Origin: Mesostigma viride
Lineage: Eukaryota; Streptophyta; Mesostigmatophyceae; Mesostigmatales; Mesostigmataceae
NCBI GenBank assembly: GCA_009746045.1
Contig: RPFO01001362.1
Location: 1 to 34,705, forward strand
DNA: 34,705 nt
Direction of reading: 5' to 3'
Positions 15,761-26,173 of this stretch are shown here, one piece after another (position 1 is the stretch's first letter; every line of letters begins with the position of its first letter). The position numbers and the translations under genes were made by a program. The notes below the pieces were generated by a model. It saw nothing but the letters and a program-made list of their open reading frames with translations, did no database searches and was not told the origin of the DNA.

Positions 15761-16636
15761 TTGGCGACTGAAGACACCATGGCTACCAAGGAAGCGTGCT
15801 ACAAGCAATTCCGGGCAACAAGCAAGTCCATCACAACGTTTGATGGGCGGTCTCTGAGGAAATGGGAAGAAATCAAGGCTGTGTTGAAGGCCTTAGCATC
15901 GGCCTATTGTGACCTGGTCAAGGTCCTAACTGGAGAGGAGGATTCGCTAAAGGAGGTCAAGACTGCGCTGCTGGAGGCGGAGGAGCTACTGCACGGAAGG
16001 CGTTCTGCTCAAGCAAAGAAGGAGGGCTCCCCTAACGGCCAGGTTTTCCACACTACTACGAAGAAAAGTGGAGGAAAGAGGCGGTGCAATTACTGCAAGA
16101 AGGCCGGGCACGTGGACACCCAGTGCTGGGAGAAGCATCCGGAGCTGAAGCAAGAACGCAAGAACAAGGCAACGCGACGGAACCAAGCGAGAAAGGAGCA
16201 CTCACCAGGTGCCAGCGAGGCGCGTATCACCGAGGAGGCTGCGGAGCGGTCCGGCTTCGTCTTCGCCACCATCGCCGAGTCGCCATCGCCGTCGGATGCT
16301 GCTGCACTCACGCAGTATGAAAAGAAAGCACCGACCAGCTGGGTGCTGGATTCCGCAGCGAGCTGTCACATGACGCCATGCCCGTCGGACTTCGTGTGCC
16401 TGCACCCTCATGACAGGGAAATCGCCGGCTCAGGCGGCCAACTGAAGGCGACAGCCATCGGGACTGTCAAACTGAAGCTGCCGGGTCAGGACGCGGACGT
16501 GCACCTCCAAAACGCGCTGCTCGTTCCCAGGCTGAGCACCCGACTTCTATCAGTCGGCCAGCTCGTCAAGGATGGCCACAAGGTCGACCTCGTCAGCGGG
16601 TTGCTGTGCTGGACAGCAGGCACTGCAGCATCGTGA
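15761..16636 (+). CDS. Copia Gag-protease fragment
   Basis: The ATG at 15761 begins MATEDTMATKEACYK (a second ATG lies at 15779) and the frame gives 291 residues. The Gag part is short: residues 1-90 keep the FDGRSLRKWEE start but lack most of the usual capsid helices. A zinc knuckle CNYCKKAGHVDTQC lies at about residues 109-122 and is followed by WEKHPE. The aspartic protease active site is WVLDSAASCHMT at about residues 193-204, then the flap-like GSGGQLKATAIGTV and LLSVGQLVKDGHKV typical of copia proteases. Around 16598 the usual continuation moves to the next frame (VAVLDSRHCSIVTRNNTYFL), so this copy has a frameshift before the polyprotein would reach integrase. Confidence 0.85.
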   Translation: MATEDTMATKEACYKQFRATSKSITTFDGRSLRKWEEIKAVLKALASAYCDLVKVLTGEEDSLKEVKTALLEAEELLHGRRSAQAKKEGSPNGQVFHTTTKKSGGKRRCNYCKKAGHVDTQCWEKHPELKQERKNKATRRNQARKEHSPGASEARITEEAAERSGFVFATIAESPSPSDAAALTQYEKKAPTSWVLDSAASCHMTPCPSDFVCLHPHDREIAGSGGQLKATAIGTVKLKLPGQDADVHLQNALLVPRLSTRLLSVGQLVKDGHKVDLVSGLLCWTAGTAAS

Positions 16637-17445
16637 CGAGGAACAACACCTACTTTTTGCCCGCGCGCGGTGCGGACGCAGCGATGGACGCCATCCCAGA
16701 GCTGAAATCTTCGGCGACGAGCTTCAAGGACGTCGACGCTGCCTGTCAAGGGCAGAAAATGGCGAGCAGCGAGCGCAGCATCTCACGTGCCTCGGGACAC
16801 GCGGCGGAGTGGCTGGCCGTGGGCCTAACGGTCATACTGGCCATGCTTGCCCGTGTATGCGGGATCGGGGGCGGCCTACTGGGCATTACTCGCACACTGC
16901 GTGGCTTTATATACTCTGCGCCGGCCCAGTGGAAGTTCACGCCAATTCGAGAAGTTTCCAGCGCAATGGAGAAGTCCGTGTCAGACGCTGAAGTACTTCC
17001 AGAAACTGCGGTCCAGAACAGCCCAGTGCAGGCGGAGCGCGTTGTCGCCGCCAGCATACCAGGTGATACTGGTGCTAGTAACCAAAGTCCGGCGACCAGA
17101 CCAAAGGCGCGGCGCTCGAACGCTGCCAGCCTAACTGAGGGGGAACAAATTCGTGACGCGAGGGCGAAATCGACCAAGCTGCCAAATTTTTCTAAGTCCT
17201 GGACTGCCAAGTCCGGTGCTGGCGCGAGGCCTCGAGCGAGCCGACCACGTCGTGGACAGCGACCTGTCAGCCAAAGTGCGGTCAAGCACCAACGGTCAAG
17301 TCGACTGCAAAATGCTGCCAAGGCATCACGTCGGTCAGTTGACGGTGTTCGGCCAGGCCATGGCATTTGCAATTGCGCTAGCTGCAACGACCCTTGGAAA
17401 TTGTCGCCCAGGATGCACAGACCCCACTTCTCAAGGTTGCCCTAA
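16606..17445 (+). pseudogene. Degenerate interior frame of the copia element
   Basis: This frame continues the protease-proximal sequence after the shift near 16598 and stays open for 279 residues. It does not resemble integrase (no HHCC or DDE pattern) or reverse transcriptase (no YxDD). It has a hydrophobic stretch near residues 70-95 and a basic Arg/Ser/Lys-rich C-terminus. It looks like unrelated or heavily rearranged filler that replaced Pol when the element became non-autonomous, so I do not assign it a function. Confidence 0.45.
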
Positions 17446-18579
17446 TGTTTTGTCTGTGGGAAATGAACTTGTATGTCGACTTTTGTGTCGTGTTTGCTGG
17501 AAATTGTGAGGCGCCGTAAGCGTGCGTGTTCTGGTTCTTTCTTTGTGTTCTTCCAGCAATTATGTGTTTATTTTGCCATGCGTTCAGTGGCAATGGCCCA
17601 CGCATTATTGGATTGTTCCCACGAGACGTTTTCTACGTACCTGGAGTGTATATCCAGAGTTTTTGCACGCTATTTGTGGCACTAGTCTGCGGCGTAGTGA
17701 AGCGCCGTTGTATCGTCGTCTACGACTTGTTTTCGTAAGTTAAGTGCCTGTGACGCGTGTGTTATTTTGTTTTGTGCTGAGAGCATTGCTTTTATGCAAG
17801 TGTTTACGTCCTTTGTGTCGAATTCGGCTGTGCATTTCGGCATAGCCTGTAATGTCGGACGTAATGTTTACTCTCGGGCACTGATTTGTGAATCGTGACC
17901 AAGTAATCGTTACTTGTGTTCGCCTTTGTGGCGGTAATGTTTTGCACGTCCTGTTTTCTTTGCTATGAAGCGCGTTTATCTGTTATGGCCACTGTGTTTG
18001 TGTTGAAGGTTGTATTGTACCTTGTTTGTGTGGCATTTGTTGCCATGTTTGTTTGCTCACCCCGTTTATTTGGCGTAAAACGTGATGTTGGTGTCATTAA
18101 TTTTGTGAGATGGCGTATGTTATGTTGCTCCGTGTGTGTACAGCACGTGTTGTTGCCGTTACCCTACCTCTATACCGTTTGGGTTAGCTCATAGGGACCT
18201 TCTTTGTTGGCATGTGTTGCCGTATTATATGTGTGGGACTGTGTGCCCCTATTGTGTCCATGGGCAGCCGCTTTGAGTGAGGGGGGAATGTCGCATCTAG
18301 AGCACTTTTTCCAACTAAGGTTTGGGTATCAGCCATCCAGGATGGGCAGCTAGTGCGTTGCTGCTATGGTAGGACACTCATTCGCGTTGCCGGGGGGGGA
18401 TCAGTGGCGGTAGTGCGGCTCATGACCGCATGTTGGAGCTTCAAGCGTTTCACGAGGACGGCATCTTCATTTTCAGTTGCACCATGCTAGCAACTGGACG
18501 GCATGCTACGAGCATGTGACTAAGGGGGGTGTTGAGATTCCACCTACCCAGTCATCTCTTGCATTGTGCCCATGTGGCT
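17446..18579 (+). other. Non-coding 3' interior of the copia element
   Basis: This segment is GT-rich, contains only short frames, and has no coding signal I can support. Two polypurine/LTR-start-like junctions lie in it, one at 18275-18291 (GAGTGAGGGGGGAATGT) and one at 18522-18533 (AAGGGGGGTGTT), before the real tract at 18580-18587. It may be captured sequence or remnants of other LTR elements. Confidence 0.6.
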
Positions 18580-18587
18580 AAGGGGGG
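18580..18587 (+). other. Polypurine tract
   Basis: AAGGGGGG directly abuts the TGTTAGGG start of the right LTR, as required for priming plus-strand DNA synthesis. Confidence 0.85.
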
Positions 18588-19373
18588 TGTTAGGGATATT
18601 ATATCCACCTGGCCACAATATATCCCAGCCTGATTTATTTCTTGTTGGATTTATTCCATATGGACTGGGAATTTGATAGCTATGATAAGCTAGATGAATT
18701 GGGCTCAATGAGCTGATCAATATTCATGTGCCATAGTCCTATTCTTGGACATGGATGACTTGTACCCTGAGTCAGCCTAGTAGCATCACGTATTTGATTG
18801 ACAAGTGGTGCTATGGCCTATTGGACAAGTGTTTGGTCCATGAGCTGACAAGTGTTGGAAGCTCATGATGACACATGTTATGACTTACATGATGACAAGT
18901 GGGTAGACTCATTGCATGACACTTGTCACTCCAAGGAGAAGAGATGTGTCACTTTATTAATCATGTTATGTGGCACATTATTACGTAGACACTTGGCATC
19001 TAGCTATTATGCCAGCTCATTGGATCATGTCTAGAATGTTCTAGGAATGTTCTAAGAATATGCCAGGAATATTCCTGGAATATGCTAGGAATATGCTAGG
19101 ATGTTTCTACAAGCTTCTGTGATGATGTCATTGCTGATGTCATCCTTCCTAGCCTAAAAGGTATAAAAGGAAACTGCCCCCTAAGGGCAGGTACCTCCAT
19201 TCAACCTCCATTCAAGCTCTTCTCCAACTATTATATTCTAATAAAGCCATTTATTCTTCCACGTAAATTGTCTTCAACCTCTCTTTCTTTCAGCACCTGC
19301 AAGGTGTGTGGGTAGCAAGGCCAAGCACAAGGCATTGTGTAAAACCCATTAGTCTCCTCTCCCAATTCAAACA
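18588..19373 (+). repeat. 3' LTR (786 bp)
   Basis: It is identical to the left LTR except for A instead of G at 18637. It ends TTCAAACA and is followed by the GCCCC target copy inside the minus-strand lectin-like gene. Confidence 0.95.
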
Positions 19374-20058
19374 GCCCCCCCACATTACTGTTGTTTGACG
19401 TGAAGATGAGCGTACCATCTTTGTACACTTTAAGCGTCGTGCCTTGATTCGTGATGGCCAAATGAAACGGATCCGTCGCCACCGTCGTCGTCGTTGTAAA
19501 GGGAAGGCCGTTGCTAGTGCCGTCATAAACTGTAAGATAGCCGCCGTTTATCGCATAGACGATGATATTGCCATACCATACAAGGTACTTCTCATTTTCA
19601 TTATCAGGGCGATTCGCCGATAGATCCATTTTTGGAATCACGTTCACGCAAAAGGTGAAAGTACGGGTGGGCACGCCCGTCACGTAGGGGGTCTGCCCGG
19701 TCGCAACCTTGAGGAAACCACCTGACACCACCGCGTTGTCAAAAGTTTTTACGGGTGTCCCAACAATGCTCGCGGCGGACGTGGTGAAATCCCATTGGTA
19801 CTCGTACGTATCGTCTTCCCATATTGCAAAAAACAATTCGTGGGCCTTTCTATTCGGGTCAAACACCCTGCATTCCAACCATTCAACTCCCAGGTCGTCA
19901 TTCCAGGCGGTTACGAACTCGGCGAGTTGGCCGAGTTGGAAGGGGTTCGTGGAGGAGAGAGTGGTTCGGTCGGGGAAAATAATCGACTTGTTCACCTCCA
20001 GTCGGTCGATGGTTTTCGTGGACGACATGAGTGGTCAATATACAGGGCGGATGTTTTT

Positions 20059-21048
20059 TCACGCGTCGAAAACGCAGATCGTCTTGTCGGGGAGGCCGGT
20101 ACTCAGCACGCGCTTCTTGATCTGCAGCTGGCCGCCCACGACGGTGAACTTGTACCGCACGTCGCCTGACCCCAGCTCGAATGTGTCCGCCTCGGCCCCG
20201 AACTTGCCAGTCGCGGGCTTCACCACGATGTCGAGCATTGATGAAGCACTGCCTGGAGTTGACAAGATGACGGCTTCTGCCTGGTCATTGTTCTTGTGGG
20301 ATATCTGTAGGTAGCCGTGGGGGTTGTTTACATCGTCCGCTGGTGTGGTAAAGGTCGACTTGTTGGGGAAGATCTTCACAGCTGCGTGCGAATGGATGAC
20401 CACTTCATTACCTATCATCCTCAGCTGACTTCCAGATTCGAGAGAGAGGTCTGTCTCGGGCGTTGTAGACACTCTTCCCCTTGTCGTGCTCAATCCGGTC
20501 AAAGCGAAACCCACATTGTGATGGATCCCGAGGTTGATGGAAGCCGGCTCGTAGCTGGTGGAAAACGGCCCCATACGTCTTCCCATAACTTTCACGGCAT
20601 CCCCTCCCTCTGCGGACAGGCCGTTGCCCTGATACGCGTGCAATTCCCCCAGAGTGATGACGTGGCAAGCTGGGGAATCACTGTACTTGCTGCTTACCAC
20701 TCCGTTCCCCGTGAGCACCAGGTCTCTTGTTGTTGAGCTCAAGATCGTGTGCTGGGGTGTCGGCGTATCGGTAGTTCGGTAGTAGGACGGTGAATTGTCG
20801 GCCACGAGCCCTCTGAACACAACTTGACCAACCCCTGTCGGAACGGACTCGATGCCATCGATCCCTCCGACGGCGCCAGTGGCACCTGATATGCCGACAA
20901 ATCCGGATGAAGTGATTCCCACTTTAGAGGTGGTTGCAACCGCGCCCCCTCCTTCACTCGAGCTAGTGGAAGTCTCAAGGTACAGGTCCTTAGCGTGGAC
21001 GGAACGGAAGAAGAGCCTGCCGTTTGCTTGCTCCAAGTTGGGAGGCAT
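20059..21048 (-). CDS. Fibre-like structural protein
   Basis: This is an intact 329-residue frame from the ATG at 21048. It is rich in Gly, Ser, Thr and Val with short alternating strands (SKVGITSSGFVGISGATGAV, LSLESGSQLRMIGNEVVIHS), characteristic of beta-fibre or tail-fibre-like surface proteins in large viruses. The C-terminal part (FELGSGDVRYKFTVVGGQLQ and onward) appears globular and might be a trimerisation or tip module. There is no signal peptide. A TATATA core at 21059-21064 lies about 10 bases from the ATG on the minus strand. It lies between two other fibre-like genes, with about 50 bases to the next, suggesting a co-regulated cluster of virion surface genes. Confidence 0.65.
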   Translation of the reverse strand: MPPNLEQANGRLFFRSVHAKDLYLETSTSSSEGGGAVATTSKVGITSSGFVGISGATGAVGGIDGIESVPTGVGQVVFRGLVADNSPSYYRTTDTPTPQHTILSSTTRDLVLTGNGVVSSKYSDSPACHVITLGELHAYQGNGLSAEGGDAVKVMGRRMGPFSTSYEPASINLGIHHNVGFALTGLSTTRGRVSTTPETDLSLESGSQLRMIGNEVVIHSHAAVKIFPNKSTFTTPADDVNNPHGYLQISHKNNDQAEAVILSTPGSASSMLDIVVKPATGKFGAEADTFELGSGDVRYKFTVVGGQLQIKKRVLSTGLPDKTICVFDA

Positions 21049-21100
21049 GACGCGGTTTTATATATCGATTGTAAAAAAAATAGCCTCCCACAACCACACC

Positions 21101-24100
21101 TTAACGCTTGTTGGTCAGATCCATAACCGGGTCCACGGTGCTAGAACCGATGGCGCCAAGGGAGTTGACGGTCAAGGCCCCCGTTCCGTCCTCGCTGACG
21201 GGGAGGATGTTACCGAGCATCGTGTTCGTAGTACTGGCCATGGACCCCTGGGTCTTGACGATCTGCAGCGTCTCGTCGTCCGCAATACGGAAACCGTACG
21301 TGACGGTGAGAGGGCCGGAGTCGTACTCGCTGGAGTACCTGTACAGCTGCGTGTCGGCGATCTGCTGTGCCGTCATGCTGTTGAGGGCGGTGTCCACTAA
21401 GCGCCAGTTCTTGTAGCCAACGTTGAGCGTGGGAGTCGTGACGGTGCTGGTCACGTCGTACGTGCTTCGAGGACCGAGATAAACACCCCGGGCGGAAGCG
21501 GTGCTGCTCAGGATAGCGCCGGTGTTGGCGGCACTGATGGTCGTGGCGACGTTGCCGGCGATAGTCCTCCACGGCAGCATGACGGCGGCGTCGGAGCTGG
21601 ACTTGAGCTGGCCGTTGATGAACAGCTGCGGCTCGGTGGCGGACAGGTGGACACCCAGCACAAACTCGGATGAGCCCACGACGGGGTTCACGGTCTCGGT
21701 GTACGAGGTCCCGTTGAACATCAAGATGCGGCCCGATCGCCAGGCCCACACGCTGACGTACGCGCCGGCAGTGGCGGGGTCGCCGACGGTGAGCAGCTCC
21801 ACCATGTCCTTGTTCGATTTGGTAGAGCCGCCGACGCCGCAGAGGAAAGGGGCCGTCATCGCGGTGCCGGTGCCCGTTCCGATCGACCCGCCCGTCGCGC
21901 TGGCTAGGGACGTGATGGGCTTCACGATGCCGGTCACCAGGACGCCGGACCCGTTGGCCGCGGACCCCCTGGTGATGGATGTCTTGCTGTAGTTGGATGT
22001 GAGATAGCCGGCGGTGCCATAGAACGTCTGGAAGCATCCGCTCACATGGTTGGGCGCGGAGATAACAGCGCTCTCGTTCCTGAAACGGATGTAGTCCAAC
22101 GTGCTCGTGGCATCCAGATCTCGCCGTAGAGTCGGGCCGATCATGAGATTTTTGTTTGACCCGGTGGATCCGATTGGTACGTTCACCATGGAACCCGAGG
22201 AGGTGATGCCGTTGCTCCCCACCGTGAGCGGGATTTCCACTCCATCATACCAAAACTGGATCACATCTGATGGTGCACTGACCGTTCCCACTGTGGAGTT
22301 TGCCTTCCTGAGGATCTTGTATGTGTGGTTGAACCCGCTGTTGGGGTTGCTTGTATAGGTCACGCTGGCGGCCGTGAACGCGGCTGTAAGTGCGGTAGTT
22401 GGAATCACCAAGTTGCGGTTGGTATAACCTACCGCTTCAGTCGTGATGATGATGTTTGAACCTTGTCCATACACCAAGATCTGATTGCCGTTGGAGCCTC
22501 CTGAATAATCCTGCCCAATTGTGAATATGCCCCAGATGTTGGAACTGCCGGCGGACGTCCTCACCTTTGCCTCGATAGACCACGCCCCGTACCCGCTGTT
22601 CGATGATCCCGTTTCGATATCGGCCAAGGTGACGTATCTGGTATTGGTGCCTGAAGACCTGTCGGAATGGTCACCTCGCTCGATACGGGGGTGACTCCTT
22701 GGAAGTTTCCGCTCAAGCCGTTGCCGTAGTTTTGCACCGACGCACCCGTAGCCGTATTGTTGTTTGCACTGTCAGTGAACCATTCGCCGAGCCAGCTCGT
22801 GGTGGCAGCCCCAGAAGATGAGTACACCAGGTTCAGCGCCGACACCGAGTCCACGGTCGAGTAGTTGGGCGCAGTCCCGGTGTAGGTGTCCAGCTTCCAC
22901 AAGTTGGGCTCGGTGGCGTGCCTGTCTTGGAGGCAGGGAGCTGAGAAGGATGCTGGACCCCGGCGCCTTCCGCAGACTGGTATCGATCGTCCTGGAGAGC
23001 ATGAGCTGCCCGCCCTTCACCTGCCAGTAGGAGCCGGTGTGGTCGCCCTTCTCCTGTGTGGTTCCCTTCTGCCACGTGATCGAGCGGTCGCAAGGGACGT
23101 TGTTGACGGCGCCGTCGCCGAGGACGCTGACACCCGCCCCGTCGGTCACCGTGTTGGAGGGGGCGGTCACGGTCTCGATTCGGATGTCGTCGTACGAGAC
23201 CGCGCAGGTGAACGTGTCCCGCCGAGAACGAAGGCGGGGGTGGCGAGAAGGTCGAGAAGAGCGATACCGTCGCCGGTGGTGCTGATACACCGCACACCGT
23301 CGACGAACAGCTCGAAGGTGGACATTGCGGTGGTGGCGTAGTAAGTCCTGCGCGCGACGACCTTGTACTTGATGTTGGCGATGGTGCCGTCCGTCCTGAT
23401 GGGAGTCGACGAGGAGGTGCTGGTCACTCCGCCGCCGTTATCGATGGTGACGGTTCCAAACGAGCCGGATGCGGGCACGTTCAGCTTGCCGGCCAAGGGG
23501 CCGTACGAGAACAGTTTCTTGACAGACGACGCCGCACCTGGCACGCCGGCGAGAGAGACATTGAAGGTGATCTCAAACGACTCGAGGTTCTTGGGGAAGG
23601 GGGAGACCCAGCTGGCCGTGCCGTTCGCCGACACGTTGGCGGCCAGCAGCAGCTTGCCCGCCGTGACAGAGGCGTTAGTGGGGGCCATGACCACACCGGT
23701 CGTGCTGAGGTTGGAGTTGCCGTTGAAGGCCCACGCGACGGCCACCGTGTTCTTGGTGCCGGCGAGTCGCAGAGTCTTCTCGGTGACGACAGCCTCCTGC
23801 ACGGTGGTGTTGACGGTCGTCAGCGTGCCGTCCACCTGCATGTTGCCGTTGACCTTGAGTGTCCCGCTCGCGGGGTTGAGGTAGATGTCTCCGCTCGTGG
23901 TAGAAATCTTTCCGCCGTCACCGTCGGTGGCGGTGAGCACGAGGTCCTTCTCGACCGCCACGGTCGTCGCGGCCGTCAGTGCAAGGGTGGGGTTGGTGGT
24001 GGACACTCGCGAGTCGACGAACTTGACCTGCTCGACGGCGACGCTGCTGCCCGCTACACTGGTATCGCCCGTGATCCAGAGGTTGCCGCCGGTCGTGGAG

Positions 24101-24973
24101 TTGCCTACGCCCCTCTTGGCCGCGATGGTGGTGGCGTCGGTCGAGTACGCGTGCGCCTGCCGCGTTTCCGACAGCGCCGACACGCCCGAGACGGCGAGAG
24201 ACGTGTCCTCGAGCGCGGCGGCCTGCACGACGATCTTGGTGGCGGGGTCGGCACCCGGTGTGGCGATGCTGGTGCCAGGGTGATGCCAGACCCAGCTCCC
24301 AGCCGCACCTCACCGGTGGCGAGACGGTCGGCGGACACGCGCATCTGGGAGTCAGACTTGATCTCCATATCGTTTGCCCCCGAATCGATGAGACCGCGCC
24401 ACGCGGTCTTGCTGGTGGAGTTGCCATCCGTGGACAAGAAGGTGAGCCCGTGTCGCCGTACGCGAGACCCAGGGTGAACTCCTGGGTATCGGCAGCCCCC
24501 GCTCTCTCGGCACGGACGGCCAGGATGTCAGGCACAGGCACGGTGGTGGTGGTGAGTGCGGTCGTCGGGCGATGGGCCACAAACTTCGAGTCCTGCACGA
24601 TCACCTCCTTCGCGGTGGATGCTGCCTGGAGAACGAGGTGGTTACTGGATGAAGCCAAGAGTGTGTTGGTCGCCTCGGTCGTCGACGTGTTCTTGGTGTA
24701 GTCCACCGTGGGGGCACTGCTGCTGCTGAGTGCGCCGTCGATAGCACCCATAACACGGAGGTTACCGTGCACGACGACCTCGTTGGTGGCCAGGTCGGTC
24801 GTCGGCAAAACGGTGGCGTCGACGGCGTTTCCATTGAGGACGTTGGGAACTAGGTCGATCTTGGTGTTGGACAGGATGGCAAATGAACTGGTTGGCTGAA
24901 CGTCTGAGCTTACCTGCTCGGTGAGCACTTGCTTGAATCTGCCAGTTCCTAGGGTCGAAAGGGAGACGCTCAT
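21101..24973 (-). pseudogene. Very long fibre/LamG-like surface protein with five frame breaks
   Basis: The ATG at 24973 starts a Ser/Thr/Val-rich beta-fibre protein whose reading frame changes near 24445, 24270, 23218, 22925 and 22660, ending at the stop at 21101. Each segment continues the same style: EVVVHGNLRVMG, then TLKVNGNMQVDGTLTTVNTT, a phage-fibre-like repeat. Two LamG/concanavalin-like regions follow. One covers about 23700-22800 (ESFEITFNVSLAGV, STFELFVDGVRCI), the other about 22650-21400 (WSIEAKVRTS, VIQFWYDGVEIPL, EFVLGVHLSATEPQLFINGQ). The complete product would be about 1290 residues. The shifts here are not on long homopolymers. It is probably a receptor-binding or glycan-binding virion fibre. 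Confidence 0.7.
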
Positions 24974-25040
24974 TGTGTTGTGGTGCGTACAATAGTGCGA
25001 GAAAAAACTTTATTAAAAATAGACGGGCTTAATCACCGAG

Positions 25041-25412
25041 TCACTCGGGAAGCGCGACGGGCGGCTTCTTGTAAATGTACGTGTACGCAAGAATGCCGGC
25101 GATCACGACGCCGGCGGTGAGGAATATCATGCCGCTATTGCGCGACTCCTCCTTGGCTATCTCGCGCATCTTCATCTCGAACAGCGTTTGCTGCCTCGCC
25201 AGCCGCTGGGCCTGGTCGGGCTGCGCGGGCCTCCTGGCAATGCCGCTCGGTGGCGGTGGGAACGATTGCGACGGGATGTTGATGGGCTCCCTCTCAATCT
25301 CGGCGGGGGGTCGCCCGTCCTGCTGTCCTTGCACGTGTTGTTGCGGCATGCTGTCTTCCTCGGCGATAGGGGAAAATGAGAACGCCTTTCCGAGCGGCGC
25401 GCCTCCACTCAT
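25041..25412 (-). CDS. Small protein with a C-terminal membrane anchor
   Basis: The ATG at 25412 gives 123 residues; the frame is open six codons further to a TTG. The N-terminal 90 residues are polar and Pro/Gln-rich, with a helical segment (AQRLARQQTLFEMKMREIAK) before a single hydrophobic helix at about residues 94-114 (GMIFLTAGVVIAGILAYTYI), followed by KKPPVALPE. This is a tail-anchored topology with the bulk of the protein on the cytoplasmic or virion-interior side. The family is unknown. Confidence 0.65.
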   Translation of the reverse strand: MSGGAPLGKAFSFSPIAEEDSMPQQHVQGQQDGRPPAEIEREPINIPSQSFPPPPSGIARRPAQPDQAQRLARQQTLFEMKMREIAKEESRNSGMIFLTAGVVIAGILAYTYIYKKPPVALPE

Positions 25413-25470
25413 GTCGGTGTGTGTACTCAATAGACAGTCCCGAGAATAGGGCGTGCGAAAGCGCGCCGCC

Positions 25471-26106
25471 TCAGGTGTCGATGTACTCCTCGATGGTGTC
25501 TGCGGCGGCGTCTAGCCGTTTTGACACCACCGTGTGTTTCTTGACCGCCAGGACGGGGGTCACCAGGTTTGCGTACACCCTCTCCAAGTACTTCTCGATG
25601 TAGTGGCTGTCCTTCTTGACGAGGGGCTCGCCCGAGTTGGTCCAGTTGGACATGACCCTGAGGAACTTGACGATGGCTTTCATTTCCCCGTCCTCCATGC
25701 AGGGGTACAGCGTGCTGGAGAAGAACTTGTCGAAGGCCTCCCTGTTCTCGCACGTCATGAGCACAGGTATAATCCGTTCCAGCATCCTGAGCCCCTTGCG
25801 CCCCTGCTCGTTGATGCTCTCCTCGGCCGCCTTCCAGCCGTCGAGGATGAGCGAGATGCCATTCTTCATGACATCGGGCAGGTCCTTCTGGTTCCTGATG
25901 TGCATCAGGCACACGACCTCCACGTCGCTGACCGCGCCCTCCATGGCTCCCGATTCGAGCAGCCCGGCGAGACGCACGATAACGGTCTTGAGGATTGTCT
26001 TGCACTCCTCTGCGCTCTCGCCGGTCATGGACTGGGCGGTCCCCACCATGGAGGAGGGGAAGGACCACTTGTGCATCGTTCCGTTGATGCGGACCTTGAC
26101 GTCCAT
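25471..26106 (-). CDS. Hypothetical helical protein
   Basis: This is an intact 211-residue frame from the ATG at 26106. It is mostly alpha-helical, with no transmembrane segment or recognisable catalytic motif, and has regularly spaced hydrophobics (VIVRLAGLLESGAMEGAVSD, LRMLERIIPVLMTCENREAF). A TATA-like CTATA core lies 12-18 bases upstream on the minus strand (26119-26124). Its neighbours on the same strand are small membrane proteins, so it may belong to a virion-assembly group, but this is conjecture. Confidence 0.65.
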   Translation of the reverse strand: MDVKVRINGTMHKWSFPSSMVGTAQSMTGESAEECKTILKTVIVRLAGLLESGAMEGAVSDVEVVCLMHIRNQKDLPDVMKNGISLILDGWKAAEESINEQGRKGLRMLERIIPVLMTCENREAFDKFFSSTLYPCMEDGEMKAIVKFLRVMSNWTNSGEPLVKKDSHYIEKYLERVYANLVTPVLAVKKHTVVSKRLDAAADTIEEYIDT

Positions 26107-26173
26107 CGTTCGATCGCGCTATACAGAACGTTTTGAATTTTTGCGTTTTTTGAGCGCGGTGCGTGCGCTGCCG

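Larger units (their letters stand above)
14910..19373 (+). mobile_element. Ty1/copia LTR retrotransposon, non-autonomous, with GCCCC target duplication
   Basis: The 4464-base element has identical-length LTRs (14910-15695 and 18588-19373, both TG...CA), a primer-binding site directly after the left LTR and a polypurine tract directly before the right LTR. GCCCC flanks it on both sides (14905-14909 and 19374-19378). The interior (15696-18587, 2892 bases) encodes a shortened Gag, a zinc knuckle and an aspartic protease, but no integrase, reverse transcriptase or RNase H motif could be found. It therefore depends on a related autonomous copia element. Its base composition is AT-richer than the viral sequence around it. 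The LTRs differ at one base only (14959 G versus 18637 A), so insertion was very recent. Confidence 0.95.
14771..20028 (-). pseudogene. LamG/concanavalin-like surface protein gene split by the copia element
   Basis: The ATG at 20028 opens a beta-rich frame with repeated T, V, G and aromatic residues (FHLAITNQGTTLKVYKDGTL), typical of a LamG or concanavalin A-like jelly-roll used in carbohydrate recognition. At 19373 it enters the retrotransposon LTR, where the last residues before a stop are LTR-derived. On the other side of the element, from 14904 down to the TGA at 14771-14773, the minus strand is open in the matching frame. Removing the element and one GCCCC copy leaves 789 bases, a multiple of three with no internal stop, for a product of about 262 residues. 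The gene was therefore intact when the element landed. It is the first of three fibre-like genes on this strand. Confidence 0.8.

Noticed and set aside
16606-17445. Integrase or reverse transcriptase domain in the second copia frame
   Set aside because: No HHCC, DDE or YxDD pattern could be found in any frame.
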